DNA of 12,854 nt from Anaerolineae bacterium (GCA_020433785.1 JAGRCC010000251.1:1-12854), one strand, 5' to 3'. Shown: positions 1-7,931, counted from the first letter of the stretch. Program-made: numbers and translations. The notes: generated by a model from the sequence alone, not told the origin.

Positions 1-1239
1 CGCCAGGAGATTGAGGTCGAAATCGAATGGGTGCGGAAACAGGCGCAAGAACTGGCCAACGGTCTGTTGCCGTTTGCTATTACCCCTACCATGTGTGCTT
101 TAGTAGCCGACCGGCTTCACATCGAGCGAGAATTTGAACAAGCGGTTTCAGCCCAACAGGTATTGGACAAAAAATTTGAACAGATCGCCAGGGAAATATC
201 AAACCCGGCCTATTGGGATGAATTTGATGTCGCGCTGAATGCTGAAACCCGGCAGCGGCTGTTAAGCAAGCTGGAAACAACCATCAAACAAACGGCTCAA
301 CCGCCCCAGGTAGATCAAGATGAGATCATGCTGCGCGTTTCCGAGAAAGATCGCCAAAGCATGTTGGGCTGGATTGACAAATCGGCCACGGAAGTGCCAA
401 CCCAGTTCTGCCGAATGATTCAACGGTTGGACCATCTTGAGAAAAAGCGGAAACAGTTCGACCGCAACATTGCGTTGACACCCAGTGATGAGGCCCTTAA
501 ACCCCTGGTCGAGACGCTTTATGAGCAAGGGCGACAGCTTGGCGCCCTGGAAATCACCAACCAAGATCTCCTTACCGAAATGGAACGTCTGGAGCACAAC
601 ATTGAACAGCTTGAAAACGAGCGAAAACGTATCCGGCACCATCTCGATGAGCACGCATCCCACAACCGGCGTATTCATTTAGCCATCAAATCTCAACAAG
701 CGCTAGAAGCATATACAGAGAAACTAAGGGGTGAAAAGCTAGGGCTGTTAGCCGGTACGATTGTGCGCCGCTTCAATCATCTTTGCCGTAAAGAGGATTT
801 AATCAGTGGGGCAAGAATCGATCCGAACAGCTATAAAATCACTTTGCTGCGGCGCGAGCAGACCTTCGCCCGCGAGCAGCTATCGGCCGGGGAAAAGCAG
901 TTGTTAGCAACCGCCATCATTTGGGCCTTGCGCGAAATATCAAACGCACCGTTTCCCGTTATTTTAGATACACCCCTGGGCCGTTTGGACAGCGACCATC
1001 GCCTGAGCATGCTCGACTATTTCCCGCAGGCCAGCCACCAGGTTATTCTCTTAGCCACCGATACGGAAATCGGCCCCGAGTTAGAGCAACGCTTGGAACC
1101 GGCTCTCACCCGCGTGTACGACTTGAATGAATTAAGCCAACCGCCCCGTTTGGTCATGCTGAAGCCGGCCAACGGGCGTGTGCTTCAACCTTTGCTCATC
1201 AATGAAAGCGCCAGCACCTATGAAACTGAACAGTCTTAG
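1..1239 (+). CDS. dndD: DNA phosphorothioation ATPase DndD, 3' part (5' end outside window)
   Basis: The reading frame is open from base 1, so the gene starts upstream of the window; 412 C-terminal residues are present. What is seen: a long charged coiled-coil stretch, then the C-terminal half of an SMC/Rad50-like ATPase head with signature LSAGEKQ (fragment residues 294-300) and a Walker B-like VILDTPLGRLD, where D-T replaces the usual D-E, as in the DndD family. DndD is the ATPase partner of DndC and DndE in inserting sulfur into the DNA backbone in the cytoplasm. DndD proteins are usually about 650-700 aa, so roughly 250-300 residues, including Walker A, are missing only because the window begins here. 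Its stop overlaps the dndE start by 20 nt, and the order D-E is the standard dnd order. I am confident of the family because of the DTPLGRL motif and the DndE and DndA neighbours. Confidence 0.9.
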   Translation, partial: RQEIEVEIEWVRKQAQELANGLLPFAITPTMCALVADRLHIEREFEQAVSAQQVLDKKFEQIAREISNPAYWDEFDVALNAETRQRLLSKLETTIKQTAQPPQVDQDEIMLRVSEKDRQSMLGWIDKSATEVPTQFCRMIQRLDHLEKKRKQFDRNIALTPSDEALKPLVETLYEQGRQLGALEITNQDLLTEMERLEHNIEQLENERKRIRHHLDEHASHNRRIHLAIKSQQALEAYTEKLRGEKLGLLAGTIVRRFNHLCRKEDLISGARIDPNSYKITLLRREQTFAREQLSAGEKQLLATAIIWALREISNAPFPVILDTPLGRLDSDHRLSMLDYFPQASHQVILLATDTEIGPELEQRLEPALTRVYDLNELSQPPRLVMLKPANGRVLQPLLINESASTYETEQS

Positions 1240-1639
1240 AGTTTGTCAGGAAGCGTCGCACCGGCTGAGTTTGCTGAAAGGACGCACCGGCTTAACCCCT
1301 AATATTCTCTGTCGCCTGGGTTTTAGTATGTCTTTGAATGATCCCACCATCCCCAACCCGGCCGATTATCCGCCCGACAGCGACCGGATCATTGATCGCC
1401 ATGTGTTGACCGGCCCTTGGGATAAGATGTTTGTGGCGCTTATCAAAGAACGCTGCAAACAAGATGGTCTCCCGGTCACCGATGATGCGCTGGCCGAGCA
1501 GTTTAAGGCCCATGTCAATCGCGGCGTACTGCTACTCTATAAACGTGTCAAAAGCCTCAATGATTTGGCGTTGTTGATGCCGCGCGAGATCTACCAACAG
1601 GTGCAAAATGAACCGGCGGAGGTGCTCGATGCCGCGTGA
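1220..1639 (+). CDS. dndE: DNA sulfur modification protein DndE
   Basis: This 139-aa protein matches DndE along its length. It has an N-terminal block GRTGLTPNILCRLGF (residues 21-35), a middle KMFVALIKERC (69-79) and a C-terminal HVNRGVLLLYKRVKSLNDL (98-116), all typical of the family. DndE is a small, mostly helical DNA-binding protein that works with DndC and DndD in phosphorothioate insertion; E. coli DndE was reported to be a tetramer binding nicked duplex DNA. I chose the ATG at 1220 because the protein then begins MKLNSLRV, where family members begin. A longer in-frame ATG at 1178 would lie deep inside dndD. The gene overlaps dndD by 20 nt and the next gene by 11 nt, which suggests translational coupling. 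The ribosome site is weak, consistent with coupling. Confidence 0.92.
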   Translation: MKLNSLRVCQEASHRLSLLKGRTGLTPNILCRLGFSMSLNDPTIPNPADYPPDSDRIIDRHVLTGPWDKMFVALIKERCKQDGLPVTDDALAEQFKAHVNRGVLLLYKRVKSLNDLALLMPREIYQQVQNEPAEVLDAA

Positions 1640-2792
1640 TGTTATCTATCTGGATCATAACGCAACCACTCCGGTTGATCCGCGCGTATTAGAGGTAATG
1701 CTGCCTTACTTTACCGAGAAGTTCGGCAACGCAGCCAGCATCGACCACGATTATGGTCACGAAGCCAAACAAGCCGTCGATCAGGCCCGGGAGCAGATTG
1801 CGGCTGTTATTAATGCCCGCCCGGATGAGATTATCTTTACCAGCGGTGCCACCGAGTCGGATAACATTGCCCTGTTTGGGGTGGCGGAAAAATATGCCAA
1901 GAAAGGCGACCACATCATCACCTGTGTGACCGAGCATAAAGCCATTTTAGATGCCTGTCATCGTCTGGAAACGATGGGCAAGAGCGTCACTTATTTGCCG
2001 GTCAATCATTTTGGCCGGGTTGATCCCGATGACGTCCGACGGGCGATTACCCCCCGCACCATTCTTATCTCGATAATGGCTGCCAACAATGAAATCGGAA
2101 CGCTGACCCCGCTGGCTGAGATAGGCCAGATTGCGGCTGAGCACGACATTTTATTTCATACCGATGCCGCCCAGGCGGTCGGCCACATTCCTATCGATGT
2201 GCGGGCGATGAATATTCATATCCTGTCGATATCGGCCCACAAAATATACGGACCAAAAGGGATAGGGGCATTGTACCGCCGCCGCAGCCTACCCCGCGTC
2301 CAGTTAGAGCCAGTCATCTACGGCGGCGGTCACGAGCGAGGTTTACGCTCCGGCACGCTTAATACCCCCGGCATTGTCGGTTTTGGTGAAGCCCTGCGCC
2401 TGGCTAAGAAGGAAATGTCCAAAGACGCAACCCGCTTCCGAGGTTGGACCCAGCAGATTTATGAGGGACTGCAAGCCGAATTGGGCGAGGTCCTGCTTAA
2501 CGGCCATCCCACCGAACGACTGCCCCACAATCTCAATGTGAGCCTACCGGGCGTTGAGAGCAAAGCCTTGATTGTGAAGTTGAAAGGTGTGGCGCTATCG
2601 ACCGGGTCGGCCTGTACCTCAGCCAAAGTGGAGCCATCCCATGTAATTCAAGCGTTGGGTTTTGGGGATGAACGGGCGCATTGTGCTATCAGAATTAGTG
2701 TCGGTCGCTTCAACAATAATGCCCAAATTACCTCAGCTATTGAGCAAATAAGTATAGCAGTTCGTAATCTTCAAACAATACGTGTAGTTTGA
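1629..2792 (+). CDS. dndA: Cysteine desulfurase, DndA/IscS type
   Basis: A 387-aa PLP enzyme that takes sulfur from L-cysteine as an enzyme persulfide and is expected to supply it to DndC for phosphorothioation. Visible residues: the YLDHNATTPVDPRV start (7-20); H103 in TEHKAILDAC, which stacks on PLP; the Schiff-base lysine K205 in SAHKIYGPKG; and the catalytic cysteine C329 in STGSACTS. All key residues are intact and the length is normal for class I desulfurases of the IscS/NifS/DndA group. The ATG at 1629 is supported by GGAGG at 1618-1622 with a 6-nt spacer; an in-frame ATG at 1608 lacks this. The gene overlaps dndE by 11 nt. In the classical locus dndA stands apart before dndBCDE, so its place after dndE is a variant. 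The assignment to Dnd rather than Fe-S cluster work rests on context. Confidence 0.9.
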   Translation: MPRDVIYLDHNATTPVDPRVLEVMLPYFTEKFGNAASIDHDYGHEAKQAVDQAREQIAAVINARPDEIIFTSGATESDNIALFGVAEKYAKKGDHIITCVTEHKAILDACHRLETMGKSVTYLPVNHFGRVDPDDVRRAITPRTILISIMAANNEIGTLTPLAEIGQIAAEHDILFHTDAAQAVGHIPIDVRAMNIHILSISAHKIYGPKGIGALYRRRSLPRVQLEPVIYGGGHERGLRSGTLNTPGIVGFGEALRLAKKEMSKDATRFRGWTQQIYEGLQAELGEVLLNGHPTERLPHNLNVSLPGVESKALIVKLKGVALSTGSACTSAKVEPSHVIQALGFGDERAHCAIRISVGRFNNNAQITSAIEQISIAVRNLQTIRVV

Positions 2793-2809
2793 AATTCAGC
2801 TCTACATAG

Positions 2810-2914
2810 ATTTTTAGTAACCACCTTCAATGCAAACTTGACCAGGCGGTAGAAAATGAATTTCAAAGGTTAAAGGTAAGATTAGCTAAATTTGGAAGGG
2901 GGTCGATAGAATGA
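2810..2914 (+). pseudogene. Possible 3' remnant of a lost gene ahead of the DUF4007 gene
   Basis: After the stop TAG at 2807, the same frame is open for 34 codons and ends in a TGA (2912-2914) that overlaps the ATG of the DUF4007 gene in the 4-nt arrangement ATGA. The predicted peptide is hydrophilic and helix-like, with DQAVENEFQRLKVRLAKFG as its middle part, and contains no ATG, GTG or TTG start. Such a stop/start overlap is typical of adjacent operon genes, so this may be the last piece of a gene that once preceded DUF4007. It is equally possible that a short frame like this is chance. No family was recognised. The rest of 2793-2910 holds only the DUF4007 ribosome site. Confidence 0.25.
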
Positions 2915-3507
2915 CCGTTTATTTTCATGGCAATTTTGGCTTAAACCGAGAGCGGATGGCCGGCATCCTTAAAAACGGATTGGCGAACCCAACCCTCACC
3001 GATGATGAACTAGCGAAACCTTTTGGCTATAAAGCTGAATTCACCAAACGCTATCGCAGTTGGCTTCACAAAACCGGTTTAGCGCAGCAAGGGTTACCGA
3101 TACAATTGACCCCAATGGGTAAGATTGTATGGGAACATGACCCGGCTTTGGAATCCTTGACAACGCAATGGTTTATACATTGGGAATTGACCCAAGACCC
3201 CACCCGCACTGAAACCTGGTACTTCTTCGCCAATGAATTTCTGCCCCAACACGAAACTTTTACCAAAGATGAACTCTTAAAGGCGTTGGAGATTAGACTA
3301 GCCCCCCATAGTGAGAAGCATTTTGGTCCCGGCAGTAAGTTAACACCGGTGATTGTGAGAAAGTTAGTTGAGTGTTATACAGAGTCAAAAGCCTTAGGAT
3401 TGCTTGGGCTTTTATCCCTGGATGATAACGGTGTATTTCATTCGTTATCGCCCCATATCAAAGGCCCATGGTCGACTCCGGAAAACTTGAGCGGGATATA
3501 TTCTTGA
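2911..3507 (+). CDS. DUF4007 family protein, probably truncated
   Basis: 198 aa. It begins VYFHGNFGLNRERM, followed by a helix-turn-helix-like part (FGYKAEFTKRYRSWLHKTGL, about residues 43-62). Then comes LTPMGKIVWEHDPALESLTTQWFIHWEL, resembling the DUF4007 core with its LxPxG...DPAxxxLxxxWxxHWxL pattern, then TRTETWYFFANEF. DUF4007 proteins are frequent neighbours of dnd genes; their role is unknown. The start is supported by a strong purine-rich site GGAAGGGGG (2894-2902) 8 nt before the ATG. Known members as I recall them are nearer 280-310 aa, and here the C-terminal part is missing: the frame stops after GIYS. A plausible missing end appears in another frame just downstream (next entry), so I read this as a frameshifted or internally deleted gene. 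A naturally short member cannot be excluded. Confidence 0.72.
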   Translation: MTVYFHGNFGLNRERMAGILKNGLANPTLTDDELAKPFGYKAEFTKRYRSWLHKTGLAQQGLPIQLTPMGKIVWEHDPALESLTTQWFIHWELTQDPTRTETWYFFANEFLPQHETFTKDELLKALEIRLAPHSEKHFGPGSKLTPVIVRKLVECYTESKALGLLGLLSLDDNGVFHSLSPHIKGPWSTPENLSGIYS

Positions 3508-3658
3508 TTTTTCAATGGATAACAAGAGTCTGGGTATGCTATTGTCTAAACTGGAAGTCTCCAGCTCCGATGATGGGAAAACGCGAGTGGTCGTTGAAAA
3601 TTGGGGTATTGGATGGCTCGGGTTTATTAGTTTTGATGGTGTAGATAGACTGAAATAG
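3491..3658 (+). pseudogene. Out-of-frame C-terminal remnant of the DUF4007 gene (or a 47-aa small ORF)
   Basis: In the frame one base on from DUF4007, codons are open from the stop at 3488-3490 to the TAG at 3656-3658. From the first ATG at 3515 this gives 47 aa beginning MDNKSLGMLLSKLEV and ending FISFDGVDRLK. The preceding codons read YILDFS. The pattern hydrophobic-x-F-x-(L/M)-D/N-x-x-x-L-x-x-x-L-x-x-L resembles the DUF4007 C-terminus, where a line like 'FxLxExAxxxxLxxL' is followed by a small beta-rich end. I therefore read it as the tail of the same gene, separated by a small indel or by a deletion of a few dozen codons. There is no ribosome-binding site before ATG 3515, which argues against an independent gene. 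The resemblance was judged by eye only. Confidence 0.4.
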
Positions 3659-3720
3659 CTTCATTGCTCAACTAGGAATGCACTTCAAAAAGCGGCTCGA
3701 CGGTTTCTCCCTCTCTCAGA
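3659..3720. other. Convergent intergenic gap between the plus- and minus-strand arms
   Basis: This 62-bp stretch separates the last plus-strand open frame from the stop of the HNH gene on the minus strand. A short inverted repeat, TCTCT-6 nt-AGAGA, spans 3712-3727 and overlaps that stop codon. It is AT/GC mixed, has no run of T on either side long enough for an intrinsic terminator, and is probably not functional. I see nothing else here. Confidence 0.5.
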
Positions 3721-4497
3721 TCAGAGAAAAGACTCTATTTCAGCTGGGGTAATATTCAACTTTGCTAATTTTGTCCTTGACATAGCCGCATAATTGGCAG
3801 ATGATTGAGTCGCTTTCTGCAAAGTACGTGCCAAAATTCGTTTGTTGCTATCATCGGTGATAAACATGAATGCCTTAGCTACAGCTTCCACCAGAGTTAA
3901 CACCTTCTTTCGCTCCCCCCTTAAATCATCCCGGTTAAGACCACAAACATCGCGCGTCTGAGAAGCTCTGAAATTATTACTTCGACACACCAACCATTCA
4001 TCCTGAAACTCAAAAAATTCTTCCGGCTCATCCCGGCAAGGATCGATCAAGGCATTGTTATCGCTGTCATCAAGCAAACAAGGATTCGTTACATTTTCAA
4101 CAGGTTGGCTGCGATCCATTAAGGGAAATCTAGCTTTTTTATGTCCACTATTACACCGAGGACAAGCCAGGAGCAAATTATTCCAGTTATAAGCCAGTTT
4201 GGGATAGATGCTCTGCGGTCGAAAATGTTCCACATGTTGGTAGCTGACGGCGGTAACCGGAGACTCGCAGTAAGCACATTTAGGGCCAAACATCATTTCT
4301 AGGGCTGTTTTAATTTCTTGATGAGCATATCGTGATTTAATTGCGTTTGGTTTGCTGGGGGGGCTTGTTAGCCGTCCATGATTATAATCTTCCAACTTTT
4401 GATAATACTGTCTGCGAGCCAGACACAATTCTTCAGTCCATCGTAATTCATTTTGTTGTAGGATAGTGGGTTTTGAGAGGCGAGTGATTCTTATCAT
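3721..4497 (-). CDS. ptuB: HNH endonuclease, PtuB-like (Septu-type / TIGR02646-like)
   Basis: 258 aa with a zinc-bound HNH nuclease core: C74-x2-C77 in CAYC; H88, E90, H91 and R93 in QHVEHFRPQ; an LAYNWNNLLLAC segment; and C112-x2-C115-N116 in CPRCNSG. This is the TIGR02646-type HNH seen in PtuB of Septu and in the Ec78-type retron. It is expected to cut DNA when released or activated by the PtuA ATPase. The remaining C-terminal half is helical and poorly conserved. I chose the ATG at 4497 because the protein then begins MIRITRLSKP, as family members do, and it lies 4 nt after the ptuA stop. The alternative ATG at 4533 overlaps ptuA by 32 nt and has no ribosome site. It is the last gene of the minus-strand operon. 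No reverse transcriptase is nearby, so it is not part of a retron here. Confidence 0.82.
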   Translation of the reverse strand: MIRITRLSKPTILQQNELRWTEELCLARRQYYQKLEDYNHGRLTSPPSKPNAIKSRYAHQEIKTALEMMFGPKCAYCESPVTAVSYQHVEHFRPQSIYPKLAYNWNNLLLACPRCNSGHKKARFPLMDRSQPVENVTNPCLLDDSDNNALIDPCRDEPEEFFEFQDEWLVCRSNNFRASQTRDVCGLNRDDLRGERKKVLTLVEAVAKAFMFITDDSNKRILARTLQKATQSSANYAAMSRTKLAKLNITPAEIESFL

Positions 4498-4501
4498 GGT
4501 G

Positions 4502-5863
4502 TTATTTGTCAATATATTTATCGAGCAGTTCAATTAATGATGTTGCCGTATCAAATACGTCATTCTCAGCAGGCGTTTCGCCCAGGGGCGCTTGATGCTG
4601 GTCGAGCCATTTTTTGATTTCGGTCAGTCGTTGTGCTTCAGCCGCGGTAAAGGCAGGTGTTGTCTGTTTATCTAGTAACTGCTGGTACTCCTGTTCCATG
4701 GCGCCAATTGTGACATTGCGCGTAGTTTCTAGATCGAACAGATAGCTGGTCAAAATTTGATCGACCCGCCAGTTGGCGATAGATATATCGCTCTCTTGTG
4801 CTTGGACTCCCTGCTTACCTTTTTTCAAAACGATAATTTTATCTTCTTCACGCATATCTTGCGCTACAAAAGGGCTATGGGAAGTGACGATAAATTGCAG
4901 GCGGGGAAAAGTCTGGCGAATATGCTCAACAATTTTGCGTTGCCATTGAGGATGAAGATGAAGAGCAATTTCATCAACCAAAACAACCCCTTCAGCTTCA
5001 AGGGGATTACCTTTCGGAAAGGCTTCGATCAAACGCCGCACTAAATCGATGACCCAGGCCAATGTACTGCGATAACCATCACTCAGTTGGTCGATGGCGA
5101 CAGTAGCCTCATTATCGGTGACAATCACTTGCCCTTCTGATGTGATTTCTTTGAATCGAACGTCAGGCAAAATCGTTTCAATCGCTTTAACAGCATGCCG
5201 CAATGCACGAGCGGCCTGCTCTACTTGTTTGTTTTGACCTAACTGTTTTGCCTTCAGACGACGAAACTCCAAATCAACCAGCCAGTCGCTAACCACGGTC
5301 AAGGCAACTTCTGAGTTGAACATCGTCACAAACCGTTGCGATTTAAGCCGAGATTTTTCCAAGACTGCTCCAGAACGGGCTACTGAACCAGGGGGAGACA
5401 AACGTCGCCACGGACCATATCCACAAGCAAACCAGCCCAAAGTCGTGTCGTAACTATATAGGGTATTGTCTAACCTTTCATAATCGCTTTTCTCAAATTT
5501 ATCGTCCTGACTGAGCCCCGTTTTGCCTGTAGCGGCCGTGCGTCCCATTTCAAAGGCAGCTTGATACTGTTTTTGTGTATCTGCTTTTTTGTCTTGCTTC
5601 GTAGGGACCAAGGTTATCTCAATGCGTCCTTTTTTTATCCCTCCGCTGCGTACAAATCCAGTCCAGTTGATATCATTAGCAACTTGGTAGATTAAGTCCC
5701 GTCCCAGTAAAGCCAGAGCCAACATCTGTAAAATAGTGCTTTTACCCGTACCGTTTTCACCCAACAAAACGACCCAAGGACAATGCGCACCGTCGCGAGT
5801 AAAATCGAGGGTCAACTCTGAAAAACAAGCTATATTTTTTAGATTTAATTGATGGAGGTACAT
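4502..5863 (-). CDS. ptuA: ABC/OLD-like AAA ATPase, PtuA-like
   Basis: 453 aa, full length. It has an N-terminal LNLKNIACFSELTLDF strand pair, Walker A GENGTGKST (35-43), ABC signature LSDGYRS (260-266), Walker B VVLVDE (293-298, with catalytic E298), D-loop region HLHP and H-loop VTSHSP (H329). This is the standalone COG3950-type ATPase ('predicted ATP-binding protein') used as PtuA in Septu. The roughly 100-residue C-terminal tail after the ATPase is helical and may hold the partner-binding surface. In Septu the ATPase and HNH proteins form a complex and ATP is thought to restrain nuclease activity. Start ATG 5863 has GGTGA shortly upstream. The gap to the AIPR gene is 13 nt and to ptuB 4 nt, so the pair is embedded in the larger operon. 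Symbol use rests on the fold plus the adjacent HNH gene; sequence distance from tested Septu is unknown. Confidence 0.82.
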   Translation of the reverse strand: MYLHQLNLKNIACFSELTLDFTRDGAHCPWVVLLGENGTGKSTILQMLALALLGRDLIYQVANDINWTGFVRSGGIKKGRIEITLVPTKQDKKADTQKQYQAAFEMGRTAATGKTGLSQDDKFEKSDYERLDNTLYSYDTTLGWFACGYGPWRRLSPPGSVARSGAVLEKSRLKSQRFVTMFNSEVALTVVSDWLVDLEFRRLKAKQLGQNKQVEQAARALRHAVKAIETILPDVRFKEITSEGQVIVTDNEATVAIDQLSDGYRSTLAWVIDLVRRLIEAFPKGNPLEAEGVVLVDEIALHLHPQWQRKIVEHIRQTFPRLQFIVTSHSPFVAQDMREEDKIIVLKKGKQGVQAQESDISIANWRVDQILTSYLFDLETTRNVTIGAMEQEYQQLLDKQTTPAFTAAEAQRLTEIKKWLDQHQAPLGETPAENDVFDTATSLIELLDKYIDK

Positions 5864-5876
5864 AAAATCACCGCCA

Positions 5877-7931
5877 CTATTTCATTGGGAATAGTTGAGG
5901 AAACAACGAACTATTGAGTCTTTTATCCAATTCTACCATCAATGCATCATGTGTCGTTTTAGCACGACTTAAAAATAAGGTCCGCGCCGTAACAGGATCT
6001 TTTTTTCTTAGATCGCTAACGACATCTGCGCCAATCGCTTCTAGAGAATTAAACCATTTTCCAAGTAAAGGTAGTCTGTCCGATGGAGTATGAGTATGCA
6101 AAATATTTGGCATCGATATATCAGTTTCTAAATTGAATAATTCTGACCGTTTTTTCTTAGTCCAGAATAATGGATCAAGATAATCAACTTGGTGTAAACT
6201 TCCAACTAGACTCTGTCGAACTTCTTTACGTGTTTGAGATTTACTTTTAACAGAGTTTTTCTGGGAAGTCCACTTTTCTACTACCATATGTACAAATCTT
6301 ACCACATCAAATGACCAATATTTAACAAATTCTCTTGTAGTTATGTTGGTAAGGCCAACTTGCAATTCCTTTTGTTCAGCAACAGAATCAGTTGCTTCAA
6401 GTTTACGCTTTACACTTTTTTCCCGCTCATTATACAACTGCTTAAACACTGCTTCTGAATATTGGTAGACAGCGTATCCAAAAAGTAAGTGGTTTATATA
6501 ATTATCAAGAGCGTTATCCCCTCCTGAGGCAACTAATGGTAATGGTAATTTCGTATTCCCAAATCTTTCTTCAGGCGAAAGCTTATAATTAAATGCAATC
6601 TTATACAAATCCTCTATTGTAAATATTTGTCCACCCTTATTCTTTGTATCGTGAATAGCTCCTACCATTGCTAACATTATTTGTCCACCGGTTTGATTGC
6701 TTAATTTGCGGTATGAACTACGGCTATCTTTAACTTTATATCTGAACGTTTCTTTCTTGATTTCTACGGTTTCCCAACTACCCCGTTTGTAATCCCAAAA
6801 AACTCCTGCATTTGCTGTGAAGTTGGCTAGAGATCTATGGATGGACTCTTGAAGTTCATCATCTGCTTTTCTGTCGCGCGGTTCGATTGAATTTTGCTTG
6901 TTGGATGCTGTTGTTATCTGTTGTGACATCTGTTGGTCTTGGGTTTGTATTATCTTTGCTAAGACATAACCTTCAGGCAATTGTTCACCACGGTCGCTAA
7001 TATCTTTATAAACTTCGTGGATAGCCCAAGAGGTCTGACACCCATTGACAATTTGAGGGGCCTGAAGGGTTACTTGAGTTTCTGTATTTGAGTTCCAATT
7101 TCCTGGTGCAGGATTTATTTTTTTGCAAGTAATTGTAACGCCATTATTTTGTACAAACATACGTTCAGGATTTTCCTTTATCGTATATTTTATTTCTTCT
7201 CTAAGTTCATTGGTACTTTGAGTGCGCGTTAATCGTAATCGAAGGTTAGCATCGAATAGACCATTCTTATACTCGGCGACCCACTTGAAGATATGCTTCA
7301 TAGATAAAGCACATACTAGAGTGGGTATTGTTTCTGACTGTTTGCCAGTGCCAAGAATCTGCGGTCCTCCGAAAGCTTGATTATGTTTAATATTGAAAGA
7401 GAGGCTATCAGGTTCCGTAACATACAAAGGATGTTGCAATTTTTGATAAGCATTACGAACTCTTATCAAATCGAACCATATAATCGAATTATTTTCTAAT
7501 TTTCTTCTAGATATGTGGGATATTTGGGCATTTGTGACAAGGTAATATTCATGGTCAAGCACACCTCTGTCATTCATTTCATTTGTAAAATTATCGAAGG
7601 CATCTGATGAGTGCGAGTCGTTTTTCTCAATCGAATTCCACAGACTTATGAGATGCTCAATCTTTTCATCATTGATTTCTGTAGCAGGTTCGAGCGTTTC
7701 GTACCAGCATGTAATAATATGAACCTTATTACCATCGCTGTCAAAATAACCGAGGACAGACCCTGTCTGCTCTGCCGCAAATAATACCCAATTATCTGCT
7801 TGTTGATCGTCTAAGTCAAAAAGGTTTTTTCCAACCCATACAGCGAATTTCTCCTGATCATCAGAAACACCCTCAAATCCTATATCTTCTAATTCACCAT
7901 AGAGTTGCTCTAAGAATTCCTTTAAATCCAT
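5877..7931 (-). CDS. AIPR family abortive-infection phage resistance protein
   Basis: 684 aa. The central part carries the blocks I associate with the AIPR family (PF10592): a strand-rich region with ANLRLRLTRTQ; then ENPERMFVQNNGVTI (NNG at 262-264); PQIVNGCQTS (292-301); VLAKIIQT; and ASNKQNSIEPRD (342-353). AIPR proteins occur beside restriction and BREX-like loci and in abortive-infection plasmids; the biochemical activity is not settled. The N-terminal ~150 and C-terminal ~300 residues show no motif I know; no membrane segment is evident. I chose ATG 7931 (protein MDLKEFLEQLYGEL) because GAGG lies 9 nt upstream within the 29-nt gap after the previous gene; an upstream in-frame start at 7991 would overlap that gene by 31 nt. 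Base composition is visibly lower in G+C than in its neighbours (hand counts of 18-20 per 60 in three sampled lines), suggesting a separate origin. Confidence 0.85.
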   Translation of the reverse strand: MDLKEFLEQLYGELEDIGFEGVSDDQEKFAVWVGKNLFDLDDQQADNWVLFAAEQTGSVLGYFDSDGNKVHIITCWYETLEPATEINDEKIEHLISLWNSIEKNDSHSSDAFDNFTNEMNDRGVLDHEYYLVTNAQISHISRRKLENNSIIWFDLIRVRNAYQKLQHPLYVTEPDSLSFNIKHNQAFGGPQILGTGKQSETIPTLVCALSMKHIFKWVAEYKNGLFDANLRLRLTRTQSTNELREEIKYTIKENPERMFVQNNGVTITCKKINPAPGNWNSNTETQVTLQAPQIVNGCQTSWAIHEVYKDISDRGEQLPEGYVLAKIIQTQDQQMSQQITTASNKQNSIEPRDRKADDELQESIHRSLANFTANAGVFWDYKRGSWETVEIKKETFRYKVKDSRSSYRKLSNQTGGQIMLAMVGAIHDTKNKGGQIFTIEDLYKIAFNYKLSPEERFGNTKLPLPLVASGGDNALDNYINHLLFGYAVYQYSEAVFKQLYNEREKSVKRKLEATDSVAEQKELQVGLTNITTREFVKYWSFDVVRFVHMVVEKWTSQKNSVKSKSQTRKEVRQSLVGSLHQVDYLDPLFWTKKKRSELFNLETDISMPNILHTHTPSDRLPLLGKWFNSLEAIGADVVSDLRKKDPVTARTLFLSRAKTTHDALMVELDKRLNSSLFPQLFPMK

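Noticed and set aside
31..1239. GTG at 31 as a true start of a 402-aa protein
   Set aside because: The frame is open back to base 1 and the product is clearly the C-terminal part of DndD, lacking Walker A, so the gene begins outside the window.
3712..3727. TCTCT...AGAGA hairpin as a shared terminator of the converging arms
   Set aside because: Only 5 bp of stem, no U-run on either strand, and it overlaps the ptuB stop codon.
4498..4533. Longer start for the HNH gene
   Set aside because: It would overlap ptuA by 32 nt, has no ribosome site, and adds 12 residues not typical of the family, which begins near MIRITR.
3721..5863. Retron of the Ec78 type (uses PtuA/PtuB-like effectors)
   Set aside because: No reverse transcriptase gene or msr/msd-like structured region is present beside the pair.
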